Source: Hirudo medicinalis (taxonomy: Eukaryota > Annelida > Clitellata > Hirudinida > Hirudinidae). Taken from it: a stretch of DNA of 55,716 nucleotides. Below, piece after piece: positions 1 to 13,290 of this stretch (position 1 is the stretch's first letter; the number at the start of each line of letters is the position of its first letter). The notes beneath the pieces are model-generated. The model had not been told where the DNA came from. It saw nothing but the letters and a program-made list of their open reading frames with translations, and made no database searches. A program made the translations under genes and the position numbers. The stretch spans positions 1 through 55,716 of the forward strand of contig MPNW01000068.1 in assembly GCA_011800805.1 (NCBI GenBank), written 5' to 3'.

Positions 1-504
1 TGTATTTCTCTATTTCAGTGAAGAGAAATAAATATGGGGACGTGGTGGATTAAATCATGTTCACTAATGGGATCCATCAGAGGCATACAAGAGAAATGAA
101 GATTGTTTCATGACAATATATTCATTCTCAACTTCGGTCGTTACTTCACGTGTTCGTCATGTCGCATGAGAAAACATGAGTTGTGATTAGAATAGACAGA
201 GGAAGCCAGAGCTGCAAAAGTATTTTCACGAATGACACGATTAATCTCAACAAACGAGAATGACCTTTCAACCGCTCGAAATATTTGATTGCAATAGAAT
301 TAAAACAAATATCCATGCAAAAACACACAAAAACAAATCAAGGAGACTTTTGAACATCATTTCACTAGGCACTTTCCAAGAGGTGGAGAGAATAACTTGC
401 TGTCTTCACGAGGATGAACCGATAAAAAATTACGATTTCATGATATATTTGATAAATTTCCGAACCGTAAATCAAGCAATCGTAAAATATATCAAATGGT
501 CTCC
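1..504. other. Region downstream of SND1, no gene recognised
   Basis: This is probably 3' untranslated and intergenic sequence of the minus-strand SND1 gene. Short open frames occur on both strands but none shows domain-like composition or convincing splice sites. Confidence 0.4.
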
Positions 505-3500
505 TTAGTAGCCGAATTCCTTGGCGTCGTCGTCAGTGAAGTCTCCATATTTCCACAGGTTTACCTGAAACAATCATGGCCATGGTCATTAACTAGCCAA
601 TTTGTAAAGTCTTTCTGGTATGGGAATGTCAACCATTGCCAATGCTGACTCATGTCAGATGCCACTCAGCATAATTCCAACTCACTCTGTCTTTCTTGGC
701 CTTTTCCTCAGCCTTCGAATACTTTTCTACCAACTCCTTCAAATGCTTCTCCCTTCTCTTTTCTGCAACAACAACTCCCTCTGCGACCAGCCACTGGCAG
801 AGATCAGTTTCCTTTGACTCAGCATCAACCAATGTGACGTGGTCTAAACCAGCGACCTGGAAGATTGATGCTAATCTAATTGTGTTCATGCGAGCGAGAC
901 ATTACAAATTCTACCTTGTACTCAACGTTCAGAAGGAATTGCTTTCCAGCAACCTCGTCAGAGAAAAGACTCACAGCAGTTTGAACATCTTCCGGCTAAA
1001 ATTAAAAAGCAAGCACTAATTGATTAAGTTACAATTCAGATACATTGATTTTCAATTACATCTTTTGGAAGGACAATGCAAGCAAGAGCATATTCCTTGG
1101 CCTGATGGGGCAGAGACTGATAAGTTGGTGGCAGGACTGCAAGCTTGCTGCTGTCAAGAGTCTCCCTCTGTTAAGCAAGTACATCCATTATTTTTGGTTG
1201 GAATTGTTAAAATATTTATTTAGAAAAAATACAAAACTTGTAGAACATCAATGAATCATGCTTAAGATGATAAGTAGTAACATTCATGAAACTCACGTTC
1301 CCATAATCCACATACAAGACCGAAACCTTGCTTCCAACAATCTTCTCAACCACAGCCCTATACCTGGTGACAGATCAGCATGGGTAAATTCTTCCATTTG
1401 TATTCAATAAGCATAATAAAACACAATTACAAGATATTAGTTTAAATCAGTAGATATTATTAATATAATTAACATATCTACAATCATGTTTTTTAACTCA
1501 CCAGAGTTCATCAGAGAACAGAGCAGCACATAGGTCACCTCTTTTGGGTGAGTAGGACCTGGGCAGCGGAGGAGACCTCAAAAAATCCGTCCTCAATTGC
1601 TCCATCAGTTTCTCAAGACTTGGACCTTCATTACGAAAGTTAAGATCGGTAAACTTAAGAATTGAGTCATTAAACAAAGAAAATATAAATATTTTGAATC
1701 CCACCTGTCTCAACATTCTGGGCAAAGAAGTGAAGATCTGGACAGACCTCAGTGACGACAATGGTTTGATAGTTGACCTTCCTCTCCTGCACAACCACCT
1801 CTTTCACCTCCTCCTTTGGCTCCTCATAAAGACTCCAGAGCTTTCAAGTCATAAAGACAATTTATGACATTGGCAAAAATTTAAGTAATTTGATATTTAA
1901 ATACAATAAAATTATTCACGGGGTTAGTTACTGAATAAAATTTACTCACATTGAGTTTCTTGGCCTTGGCTCTTGCCTCTGCTTGCACAAGAGTGTTGTA
2001 GTGGACACTCCTCTCTGCTGTGAAGTGAACTTTAGCAAGTCCTTCTTCGATGAGAGCTATTGAGAGGTTGACGTTGTCAACGAAGCACCATCCAATGAAG
2101 TTACCACCCTTGTCCATAGCTTCCACTTCTACGTAAACCTGAAAATGAATTTTTAACATTAAATTTCTACATATTATTATTGTTTAAAAATTGCTAAGAT
2201 GATCACAGAAGTTAACTCACATCTCTCTGCAAAATGAGGTCCTTAGTGAAGTTGTAAGCTTCGTCGCCAAAGGGATCTGCAGCAATCATGTGGTTGGTAT
2301 TGTTTGGAGCAGGGCGGGCACCCCTCGGACATTCAATACCTGCAATCATGATAAACAACGTCAACAAAGAATTATAGAATCTTTATAAACCTTTAAATAT
2401 TATAAACTTAATATTAATGATGAGCCTCTGCCTCTGAGCATGTGGTGCCAAATCAATTATTATTATTATTAAGATTTAATACCTGCTAGGAGGAATGTGA
2501 CGAGACAGGTCTCCTTGGGAATGTAGAGCCTGAATCGAGAGCCACTAGCAACAAACTCGACAGTACCCTCAGACTTTCCTGCCCTCTGGAGGAATGGCAA
2601 GAAATGCTTTGCCTTCTGCAAGTCCTATTAAACAGTTAAAGGAAGACTTTAAGAAACCAATTTGAAAGTCTTAATTCTCCATTCATTTATTGCAATTGCA
2701 ATTAGCTGATCTTTTGAATGCCTCATGTATCCGGGCATAATTTATAATTGTTCTACCCTTTTTATTGGACCCTTTATTGGAGGGCACTCCCTGCCTGTGC
2801 AGGCTGGGTTGGGAACATGACACATTATGACCGCAGGAATGCAACCCATTCAGCCAACCTGAACATCAGGTTATAATATTCTCCCACAAACTCTTATTAT
2901 AACTACCTTCATGCAAGATGTTCACAATGAACTTACTCCTGAAAGATCAGCCACCCTGATTACAGGTGGTTCTTTTTTGCTGTGGAGTCCGACGACTTTC
3001 TTCTGTGCTCGGTCCTCAGCCCTCAACAAGTCATCGTAGCAGACTGCTCTCTGGTCATCAGTCTGTTTGTACCTGATCACTCTTGCCAGACCCTTGCTAA
3101 CCAGAGCCTCAGCACAGTTACTGAAATTTAAGGAAAAATTAGTACAATAATTTTAATTCAACACGACTGACTTACACTCCACCAAAGACAACAGTGCAAC
3201 AAGTCTTCTCAGGAAATTCAGCTGACTTTGGCTGAATGTAATCAACCTCCACATTGATCTGAGACAACAACATTAACTTGATTGTAATATCATTTCCTTC
3301 TCAAAAGCTCATAATTTTTAAATAAAATTAATTAGTCTAACCTTTTTACCAATCAGTTTCTTCCTAAGGAACTCTCTGGCCTCGTACATATATGGGATGT
3401 CATAGAGAGGCCTTGGTCTGGCCTTGTTATCGATCTTCTTCATGCTTTCAAGTTCAGCAAAGTCTTGAAGCCTGTTTTATAGGTCATTGTTGATGTAACT

Positions 3501-5868
3501 TGTAAAAAAAAATACCAGAGCAGAAAATGCCCAGAAAGTTACCTTGGGGATCTGATGCTTGAAAGGAAGACTTTCTGAGTCGAACCATCAGCCATCTTGA
3601 CAACCAAACTATCGCCGTTCACTACTTCCACAACCTGGAAATGATATAAAAGTTTATTTACAAAACATCCCACTTACAGCTTACTTGTAGGTTTGCAATT
3701 TACTTTTGCAGTGAAGTTTTTATCCTTGATTTCAACAGAGTTTGAGGTAGACTGAAAGTTTTTCCACAGCCTCAGCTTCTTTTCCTTGGCTTGCCTGAAT
3801 AATTCATTTGACATTTAAATATAATTCCATAAATGTCTTATGCATACTTAATAAAAGATGTGATCCAAAATGTTCATTAATTCATTCGAAAAGCAACGAA
3901 GACATGACTCATCTCGAGTGCTTACTTTTCAGCAGCTCTAAGTTTTTCAGCTCCTTGTGCAACATTCTTCATGCTCCAGTCCGAGCAGTGAGCAAATCCT
4001 TCGCGAAGCAGCAACTCTGTGATGTTACCACTCTGGAAAAAAAATTACTTTTAAGTTCATAGTTACTGATTGTTTAAAGCAAGCTTAAATGCTTAATGTG
4101 ATATGAGGAATAAGTCCGACGAATTATTCACTAATCAATTCTCGAGAAAAAAGGTAATTGATTTTATAAACTAATATTATGACATACACTGCCACAAGAC
4201 GGATTAAGTTGTAAATGGATATTTTTTGGGAATCATTTGCCTATAAAAAGACATTAATTTAATTACACCATGTTAGCAATCTTACAGGATGGATGATGGT
4301 TCCAAGCAGGTTCTGGTTGGATGCTCCTTCCAAAAGAATCTTAACATCTCTTTGAAGAAGTCTCACTTCTGTGAAGTATTTTGCCTCCTCAGCAAATGCT
4401 TCAGGAGTTGTCTTGCCATCCTCAATCTTGAACATGGGTGTCTAACAAAACAATGTATTGTGGCACGTGTGGAATATGATACAGACAGCATAAGATGAAT
4501 TATCCGCAAAGATTCTTAAAACAATGAATCAATTTCAATCTAATTATACTTCAACTTGTGCTTTCAAAATAAAATCCAATTAAACACCAACCTTGATGCC
4601 AGTAAACATGACAGTGATGTACTGGAAAGATGGTAGGAGAAAAACCCTTACAGTGCAACCATCCCTCACGTGTTCGATCACGGCTGCAACATTTCACTAG
4701 TGAGTCACAATAACCAAATTAATAATGACTTTACATAAACATGAAGTCTAAATGAAACCGACAGTGATGTGTAATTTATCGACCATAATTTAAAATAAAT
4801 GTCAACCTTCGATCTCCTTGTTCTTGTGAAGGTCGGCAAACTGTCTGGGATTGTCGAGGTTCCACTTGATGTCTCTGACGTGTTCACTCATCGTCTCCTG
4901 AGGTCCCCACTTTCCTTTCTTTCCAGCTATGGCAGCTTCCTCCAACTGTATCAGCTTAGTGTGGTTCTCACTGCAAAAGTGTCATATTAATTTCTGATAT
5001 TTCACAATTGGCAACAAAAATTAACAAAAAACTGCTTACTCCATCCTCACTCCAGCTTTCCTGACTTCCACAAGACCTTCACTGACTAGGGACTCGAGCA
5101 CATTCTCACCAGAAGTATCTGAATGCATTTTAGATGTCAACAATTTAATTTAATACTAATTGTTAGACAGATATTCACCTCTTCCAACGAATATGCATCC
5201 ATATTCCTTTTTGTTTCCAACTGTTTTTGGATCCAAAACAACGCAAACTTCTCTTCCAATGAGCTTCTTTCTCAAGAATTCTCTGGCATCCCAAGCAAAA
5301 GGCTAAATTGTGACAAAAACAAATATATAAAAACATTTTAACATGTTTAGCATCAACCAAATGGGCAAAAGATGATAATTTGATAAATCAAACCAAAGGC
5401 TAACCTCATCTTTCACATCCTTGACGTCACTGGAATCTGTGGCTTCAATTGGTCTACGAGCCAAACGAGGTGCAGTGACACCACTAAGTCCAACGGTTCT
5501 CTCGGGAGGTGGTCCACCTTTTGGAACACCCCTAATGACCACAGTATCCCCAGAAATAATCTAATAAACAAGATGCATCTAGTCAGTTTTAAACATGCTT
5601 CACATTTAAAATCTGATTTTTTTAAAATAAAATTCACATGTCGATTGATTATCGAAAAGCTTCAAAAGTTAATACGTCAGTTAATCTCTGAAACAGCTGG
5701 CCACATGGTCCGATAGGGGCATGACTTACACCTTTTGGCGGATCGTATACAGGTACTATCCAGTTAACTCGTAAAACAAGGTATTCTTACCTGTTTGACG
5801 GTTCCTCTAATTAAACTGCTGGTTCCAAAGGTAGGAGTTGCATTGGCGGCGGGTGGCTGGGCGGACAT
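505..5868 (-). CDS. SND1: Tudor-SN / staphylococcal nuclease domain-containing protein 1
   Basis: The protein is the multifunctional RNA-binding factor Tudor-SN (p100), known in the family for roles in RNA-induced silencing, stress granules, transcription co-activation and splicing. About 22 exons can be followed. The ATG is at 5868 ([15 protein letters not shown]), and exon 1 ends at 5791 after GTVKQ. The next exons give the N-terminal SN-like repeats ([31 protein letters not shown] appearing twice, [12 protein letters not shown]). The SN4 region has IECPRGARP and [11 protein letters not shown]. The Tudor domain (about 1300-1850) carries [14 protein letters not shown] and VLYVDYGN, so the aromatic-cage residues are visible. 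The terminal split SN5 contains [10 protein letters not shown]. The stop follows [15 protein letters not shown] at 505-507, a typical family C terminus. Splice phases agree at the joins I checked. The start is the only ATG that gives the standard N terminus. No defects were seen. Confidence 0.95.
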
Positions 5869-6271
5869 CTTAACGAGCGGCGATATGCACAACAAGCAAA
5901 AGAAAATATAGCCTCCTACAACCCACTATGATACGCTGGCATAATGAACGTACCACGTATGCAAATTAAAACTAAAGTTTTGCATGTTAATAAAATAAGA
6001 TTTTTTAAAATCTATTATGGAACCTAAATAAATTAATTTTGTATTTAAATATTTTTATCGCGATGACCAGCAACAGAGCAAGACAATTCTCCAATGTACA
6101 AACGCAATTAATTGATGCGGAATTTGTACGAGTAATATTAAACAAACTCAAAATTGCAAGGCGTTTGCCAGGCTCGAAGGTTACCTGAACCCAAGATCGA
6201 GATGATAGAGGTGCAGCCAAAGACCCGAGATCAAGCCAAACCGACACGAAAAATAGAAAGACCGTGCGAAC
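5869..6271. other. Short spacer between SND1 and GTPBP6
   Basis: This 403-base spacer lies between two genes on the minus strand. It must contain the SND1 5' UTR and promoter and the GTPBP6 3' UTR. An 80-codon minus-strand frame (6005-6247) has no recognisable domain and I do not call it a gene. No TATA box was convincing. Confidence 0.4.
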
Positions 6272-8873
6272 TTATTTATTTTTTGGCCTGAACACCGCGT
6301 TAAATTTGGATAACGCTGGCAGAGTCATCACAACTTTAACCAGGTACATATCGGCATCGTTTGCATCCGGTATCACTTCCTCTACTGCAGTCTCTCTGTA
6401 AAGCCACCTGACATCAACAAAACATAACATAAATTTCGCGATATTGGAACGGTGATGGTGCGCTATCTTACGCGAGCATAGTGCCTCCGGCGGGGACTCT
6501 CAGTCTTTTTGTGACTCTACCCGTGGTTTTCATCAGGGATTCTTGTATTTCAACCAACAGTTCTTGTCTGCCCCAACCTTCCGTTACAGACATCAGCAAT
6601 TTCTTAGAATTGTTCTCACTCTGTAAGTTTTTTCTGCAATAAGAGCTACTTTCAAGCCAATTTTTTAAGAGATTCAAATATTAATACAAACTGTTCATCT
6701 TCACGAACAAGATCAACTTTGTTATAAGCTTGTATCATGTTATCAAGAAGTTTTTGGGGCATTGATGGCAGACTTGCAAGAGTTTTGTTGACCACAATGT
6801 CTTGAGCTCTTTGATCAGGATGAGATGCATCAATCACATGAACCAACAAATCCTTACAACAACAATGAAATTAACTATAAGATAATATTTTAATGTTGAA
6901 ATTTAAAGAAATTGTTCAAATTCATTATATTATATAATGTAGAAGCATGCCATTCATTGCACGAAAAAATGCATTCAAATATTATCTGTAGCTCATATAA
7001 AAGTAACCCTCGAAGGGGTTGGACTCACAGCATGCACAACATCCTCCAAAGTGACGGAAAAGGCATTCAGCAATGAGTCAGGAATGTCGGAAATGAAACC
7101 TACAGTGTCGAGATACAAAACTTTTATGTTGTTTGGCAAAAATCCCTGGAAACAGTTGATGTCCAATGTTGCAAAAAGTTGATTCATTGGTTTGATTTTT
7201 GAAATGCCAGTCAGAGATTTTATCAGTGATGTCTTGCCTGAGAAATAATGCACCACCAATGTACTTCAGTCAAATAATAACTTTTATGATGGAATTGATG
7301 ACAATTTTTAAAATAAATGCATGCACAAGCTTAATGATTTTCAAGCACATCATTTGAAATTCATTTTGGCTTTAAATAAAATTAAAGTCAGTCTACCAGC
7401 ATTCGTGTATCCGACAATAGCAACTACTGGGATGTCCATTTTTTTTCGGTTCTCTCTCATAATGCTTCTTTGATTTCCAATTTTATCAATTTGTTTCTTA
7501 ATTTTTGTCTCTCTGTCCTAAAATTTTCAAAGCAAAAATTGCAAGTTTTAAGGCAATGCCACCCCAATGGAAGGCAGCATACATATTGAAATGAAACTTT
7601 AAATGATAATTACAAAATGATGCAGATTTGAAAAATCATTGATGATAATATGTCCACTTGAAGTCAAAATTAAAGGAAGAACATTAATAAGATTATCAGT
7701 TAAAATACCTAGCAAATATTATTAACCACTAAAACCTTAAACAAAGCCAGTTAAATGACATGGATGAATAAGTGAGAACATTTAAAACTCACCCTTAAGA
7801 GTGCTTTTCGTGTTTCCAAAGTTGTCTCTACCAACCCGCCAATATACTTCAACCCTTCCTTTTGGAAGTCCAGGCCATGGGAATGCAAACCATACAGGTG
7901 CATCCTGCAAATGAATGAGTCAACTTGTTTCTTATTGTGGTGCTGTTGAGAACAAATATAAAACTCTACCTCAAGTAATGGATTTCAGCCAATGCCACTT
8001 GCAACTTGGCTTCACTTGTTGTTGCTCTACTTCTAAAAATTTCCAGTACCATGGTGTACCTTGATAAAAAGAAATTTGTCAGCAATACTTTTATAATTTA
8101 AAAGTAAATTCATTTACCTGTCATAAACAGGGAGCTTCCACAAATCCTGAAGAAACTTGAGTTGCAGGGAATTTAGAGTGTTTATGCCAATCACGACGGC
8201 AGTTATGTCTCCCGAAATTCTCCTCACATATTGTGTCACTTCTTCCAACTTTCCTTTGCCAAATAAAGCCTTTTTATCAATTCTTTTCAATGAATGTATT
8301 TGCTGTGAGCAAAAAAAGATAGAAAAGAGATTAGCCAAGTAAACTATTGGATGAGCATAGTGAGTCTTCACCTTTTCTTTGACTACCCATCTAGGTATTG
8401 ATTCTGCAAGAGCACAAAGTTCTGACAGTTGTAATTCTGCATTCGTAATTTTTGTTTTTTCAGGAATATCTTTCATATCTGACAAATTAAAATTTAAAAA
8501 AATGCACTGAATTATGTATCAATAGTATTGAAAAAAGGTTTTTCAAATTCATTTTTGAGGTTTTTTGTAAACAAAAAAAATAAAAACACTTGGCTGAATG
8601 GCAAGTACAGCATGACCAAATAATTTTCCAAATGGAATTTCTTTGAAAGCATCATAATAAGATTTGTCTTCCAGAACCATATCAACACTTTCATCCAGTT
8701 CTGCAAATGCAAACATATGTTAATAAAAGATAATAATTTTGACCTTCCGTTTGCTAACCTTCTCTTTCCAAGCGACTTTTTGAAATGGAAAACAGTCTTT
8801 TCCCATTTTTCATGAAATTCAGATTACTTACTGACGCATTTCTAACTGCGTCTAAGACTTTAATCATGAACAT
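6272..8873 (-). CDS. GTPBP6: HflX-type GTP-binding protein 6, probably mitochondrial
   Basis: This is a GTPase of the HflX family; metazoan GTPBP6 is known as a mitochondrial ribosome recycling and assembly factor. Eleven exons give about 500 residues, close to the family length. The start at 8873 (MFMIKVLDAVRNAS) begins a basic, hydroxylated N terminus suited to a mitochondrial presequence. The HflX N-terminal domain follows (GHAVLAIQP; KALFGKGKLEEV; VYDRYTMVLEIFRSRATT; AKLQVALAEIHYLR), then the linker GGLVETTLETRKALLRDRE. In the G domain, G1 is GYTNAGKTSL (split by an intron at 7399), G3 is DTVGFI and G4 is NKVD. The stop is at 6272-6274 after FRPKNK. Exon boundaries on the minus strand include 8873-8759, 8700-8590, 8478-8372, 8302-8118, 8059-7970, 7904-7793, 7517-7399 and 7237-7029, and these keep consistent phase. 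Confidence 0.93.
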
Positions 8874-9714
8874 TTTCAAATTCTTAAAAGATATCACAAA
8901 TGTTGCGGCGCGATACGTGAAGCTCACAGTTTTTATTTACTTTTTAAAAGTAATCTTCCTGAAAGTGCATCAATTTCATAAAAAAAAAAGGTTTTAAATA
9001 AAGAGAAAATTTTCTATGTGTAAACAAATTCAAAATGTTTAGGACATTAGAATTAGTGATTTTGAATGATTGATATTGGCGTTAAATGTCAAAGTAAGTC
9101 AAAGGTTTTACATAGTTTTACGTTTGCTTCCGCTTACATTAGCTCAAATTGCTGGAGAGATTGGATGCTGGAACCCTCAATTAAAATTGATTGATTTCGT
9201 CTCTTACCTCAAACTCAAGGTTTGCCCATCCAGTGGCTTATTTAGGAGGTCGGGGAGGGCCAAGCCTCCGTGCTTTTTAAAATCTAAGGAAAATAAATGA
9301 AAATTAACTTTTTTTAATTCAATAATTCCAGAGTACGGCCCCCGTCAAAGTCTTCTAGATCAGCCCATGTGCCCAAACCCTAAAAAGCTGAAATGACGAC
9401 TCTGAAATTATCCCAATTCTGCAAGAACTCAAAGGACGTAAAGATGGATTTGGTTTAAAATATTAATAAAAAAACCTTCTTTAAAAAAGAATTAATTCGA
9501 CTTACAATATTAAATTTGAACTACTGGAACGAGTTTTTGCGGTCTGAAACATTTATTTCTAAGTTGCAAGATTTCTCTTCAAAAATTCATGTTCAATAAT
9601 TATAAAATGCAAGATGTTTTACGTCTTATTACTTGAAAATTCATAAATTTGTTTTTTATCACAAATCTTTTCCTTGCATAATCCAAAGTTCTAAAAAGTC
9701 AGGTCTCCTTACGG
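8874..9714. other. Intergenic region upstream of GTPBP6
   Basis: This stretch holds the GTPBP6 promoter and 5' UTR and AT-rich sequence. Around 9228-9275 a short GC-richer patch (ccagtggcttatttagga, then cggggagggccaagcctcc) resembles the ends of transposon fragments, but I could not find a matching partner end. No gene is visible. Confidence 0.4.
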
Positions 9715-10803
9715 CAGCGGTTCTCAACCTGTGGGTCGCGCCTGACGGTTATGCCAGGGGTCGCCTGAGACACTAAGAATTTATTAGTTTTTCTAAAATT
9801 TAAAAACATATTTTTGATAAAAACCATATCCTTAACCCTGCATAAAATGTTGATTAAGATGCTTTTTTTAGAACAAGCATGGAAACTGTCGTGAATGCTG
9901 TGAATTTTTTTAAATCGAGTGCGTTAAACAGCCGCCTGTTTTTAAAACTTTTAAAAATGAGATGGATACACCTAATAATGTTTTATTATTTCACACTGAC
10001 ACGAGATGATGTCAAGAAGCAATGTTTTAGAACGTGTTTTTGATCTCCGAAATGAATTAAAAACCTTTTTTAATCAAAGAAGAAGACCAAAGTTCGAAGA
10101 ATTTTTCAGTGATAAAACCAAACTTTAAAAAATTGCCTAATTGGCCGATATCTTTGCGATATTAAATGAATTAAACGTATCCCTTCAAGGACCAAATGCA
10201 GCATGCCTAGATTTATCAGAAAATATCCATGCTTCCAACTGAAACTTCAGCTTTAGCTTGGGCAAAGAAAATTAGATGAAAATAAAGCTTATATGTTGCC
10301 GAACTTACTGGCCTTCTTTGAGGAAAATGATGCTGAATTGGAAACAAAAAATAGAATATGTTCTATAAAACAACACTTGCAAATTCTTGAGGAAGAAACT
10401 TCGAGATATTTTCCTTGACTTACTGACATACCTATATTACCTGACACACCATTTGCACTTGATAGAAGACATTCGCAGTTAAAATTAAAGAGTCATTTCA
10501 AGAGAATTTCATTTCTCATTTCAAGAGAATTTAAGAATTAGTTAAAACGAAGCATGCACACGCAATAATTAAAAAAAAAAATTACAATCTATTTCGTGTT
10601 TTCTTATTTAAAACTATCTAAAATTGTAAATAGAAGTATGAGATGTGCTTTCTCTTATTTCGGAGTCAAAGGCACAACAACGACTATGAAGTTAACTGAG
10701 TGAAAGTTAGCCCAATCAATTTTATTAATGGGGGTCGCCACACTATGGCAAGTGCTGCCGAGGGGTCGCATCACCAGAAAGGTTGAGAACCGCTGCCTTA
10801 CGG
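9707..10803. mobile_element. hAT DNA transposon remnant with 8-bp target site duplication
   Basis: The element occupies 9715-10795 (1081 bases) and is flanked by the identical 8-bp duplications ccttacgg at 9707-9714 and 10796-10803. Its ends are inverted: the left end is cagcggttctcaacctgtgg and the right end reads ggttgagaaccgctg on the plus strand, giving at least 15 bp of perfect terminal inverted repeat. Eight-bp duplications and CAG-type ends are hallmarks of the hAT superfamily. The short length and broken interior mean it cannot move by itself. Confidence 0.92.
10020..10530 (+). pseudogene. Decayed hAT transposase fragment
   Basis: Inside the hAT element, one plus-strand frame reads VLERVFDLRNELKTFF, RRPKFEEFFSDKT, a stop, ADIFAILNELNVSLQGPNA, then YMLPNLLAFFEENDAELE. 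The block ADIF..LNELN.SLQG is characteristic of the transposase family from which vertebrate ZBED5-like genes derive. Stops and frame changes occur throughout, and the N-terminal zinc finger and most of the catalytic core are missing, so this is a dead internal-deletion copy. Confidence 0.75.
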
Positions 10804-12114
10804 CGATAAAATCTTACAATTTCATGATTAGAAAGACATTCTTTCAATACAATGTCAAAATCTATCAAGAAGGCAATTGCTTCCAAGATGTCAGCAATCA
10901 GCCCGTGTTAGGCCTGACATTCGTTATCATTCATGCGAATTCTTGAGGCGACACGTTGAATGAATAAACCATTTCCATGTTCTCAAAATCGACTAAATCA
11001 ACTTATTAAATTTAAAATTAAAATTTGCCACATTTTTAATAACTGGAAAATTGCAATGTCCAAATTCCCGCTTGTCACACATAATAAAAATCACACAAGG
11101 ATTAAAATAAATAATTAAAATTAATTTAATTTAACTTGATTAAATTGCTTATCTTATAAGGATGAGTTTAACAACCTCCATGGCTATTGGATGTAACATT
11201 CTTAATGTGTGTCAATTTTATTTGGTATCCGACATATGCAGTTCATCATCATTGCCTTATTTTTATTAAAGTCCACTTTGTTACTGAGTTCCTAATTTTT
11301 GTGATATCCTTAATCGTACATTAATCTTATAAGTTTTGATAATGTTTAATAATAATAATGCATAATGTTTAAGTTTTGATAATGATTAATAATAATAATG
11401 CATAATGTTTAAGTTTTGATAATGTTTAATATGTTCCAGCACTAACCTACTGATATGTAGCTGTATGTTCTTGTTAACATCAATGCTCGCCTCTTTATAA
11501 AGCTCCAGCGATCACAGTTTTGTGCATTGTCCAATTCTCAATTCTCGAGTGAGTTTTAAATGGATTTCTTTAATAATTTCCAGTTATTTGCAATGATTAT
11601 TTGTAATTATTTGTAATCCAAAGCATCCACATTTTAGTAATTTAAGAGACTAATTCTAGTAAATTTATTTATACTTTTGTCATTGCAATGAGAAAAACTT
11701 CAACAACGGTGGTAACAATTATTACTATGTTGTCATATTTTTAGTATTAATTAATAATGATATATGTAATTAATTAATCATACTTTTATCAGAAAAATTA
11801 CAAATCAATTTTACCACTTAAGATTCTCCGCAAAACTTTATTACCTTACAGGTAGGGAAAGCCTAATTTTTAAGACATTTTAATTATTCCATATTTTTAC
11901 TCACAATATTAAGACTTATTTGTACTAATAACATTAATGTTAGTGTATTATAAAATATTTTCTTTTCTAATATTGCTTAATTTAATAGAATTTATTTCGA
12001 TAATAAGGAGCTTATTTAAGAGTTATTTAATAGAATAGAAATAGGGAAGTAAATCCATGAAATCTTCCAAGAACGTAAAGAGAACTATAATTTGGATTCG
12101 ACATATTACTCGTC
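10804..12114. other. AT-rich intergenic DNA, no gene seen
   Basis: Apart from the 40-bp tandem repeat, only short accidental frames occur. No splice-bounded open frame or RNA gene could be supported. Confidence 0.4.
11331..11430. repeat. 40-bp tandem repeat, about 2.5 copies
   Basis: Units begin at 11331, 11371 and 11411, each opening with aagttttgataatg followed by ttaataataataatgcata. Copy 1 and copy 2 differ by one base (aatgttt versus aatgatt). The third copy stops after about 20 bases. It lies in AT-rich intergenic DNA. Confidence 0.9.
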
Positions 12115-12320
12115 ATTAATTATGTCAACATAATAGGGGGTTTGAAAAAGTCTGACAATTCTGGACAATGGGGGGAGGGGATTAAGATTATTTGGCGCCA
12201 CCAGTGTTATTTTTTATGATAATTATTTACATTGTTTGTAGATGGATTTATACAATTATTGTTAGTTAATGTAATTTTTAAATGTTAGTAATTTTATAAG
12301 CAGTTATGTTGCCTGTGTGT
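12115..12320. repeat. Dispersed repeat related to the inverted-repeat element at 45.9-46.4 kb
   Basis: Shared blocks in order are: attatgtcaaca(t/a)aatagggg, ttaagatta, agtgttattttttatgata, and agatggatttata followed by attattgtta. The same blocks occur at 45921-46010 and, inverted, at 46348-46460. The copy here diverges after about 12310. This points to a low-copy non-autonomous transposon family present at least twice in the window. Confidence 0.6.
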
Positions 12321-13219
12321 GGACGTCCACAAAGGCGAGTATCTTGATGTGGATGCTTGTGGGCAAGGGGTGCAAAAATCCAATTCTTGTGTATCATGTG
12401 TGGATGGCCCCTTAGGAAAGGCTACTTGAATTAGAAAAATTCGACCTTATTTGATAAAGAAGGATGAAAGAAATAAGTTGATCAAACCTGTTATTATTAC
12501 TGGATGGTGGACCAAATGAAAAGCCAAGATGCTAAAAAGTTATTGATGTGGCAATTCATTTTCTGAAGCACATCCTCAATGCAACAAATTCAATGCAACA
12601 ATGTACCTGGTAGGAATGCAGTTAATTGGGTAGAAAGACGGATGGCTCATTTGAGTCGAGAACTGACCTAATTTTACTTCAAGAGTGTTTTGGAAGCCAC
12701 CTTGACCACAAGGTCGAACAATTCACGGACGTCATCTGGAAGGGGGGGAGGGCGTTGCCCTGAATCCTAATGCCAATTATGTCTGCCAAAAGACAGAAAG
12801 AGCTGATGGAAATTATTGCACCCAAAGAAAATTCTGATATTTATGTGTTGAATGGTTAAAGATTGTGTCGATTTGTCTGGTTTGTTATTATTAATTAATA
12901 TTAATTAATTACCCTCGCCGGATCACACGATGAACGATATGAAAAGCAAGCAGAAAATCAAAAAATCAGTTCAACAAAATGAAGAATCTGGTAATATGCC
13001 TGTTGTTACAATAGAGGAACATCTGTCTTGCCCATGGGAAGATGATAGGAGCTGACATTAAACAAATTGGCAATAATATTCAGTTTAACTATGAATAGTT
13101 TAACTAATAATATGATTCTACTTATTTTCAGAATAAAATAGTCACAAGTTCAAAGTGTTACAAGATGCAATTTAAAATTTGTAAAGCAAAAAACCATTTT
13201 GGGATGTTGTCAATTTTTT

Positions 13220-13290
13220 TTACCTAATATCATTAGGGGGTCTTTGGAAGTTTGGCAGTTGTTGACAAGGGGAGGGATGGGGCCAAAAAT
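13220..13290. repeat. G-rich segment resembling the end of the 12.1-kb repeat
   Basis: The segment cattagggggtctttgg, then ggcagttgttgacaagggga, is similar in order and spacing to aatagggggtttg, then gacaattctggacaatgggg, at 12138-12180, at perhaps two-thirds identity. The two could be termini of one family in direct orientation. The interval 12320-13220 between them has short coding-like scraps but no identifiable protein. Confidence 0.35.
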
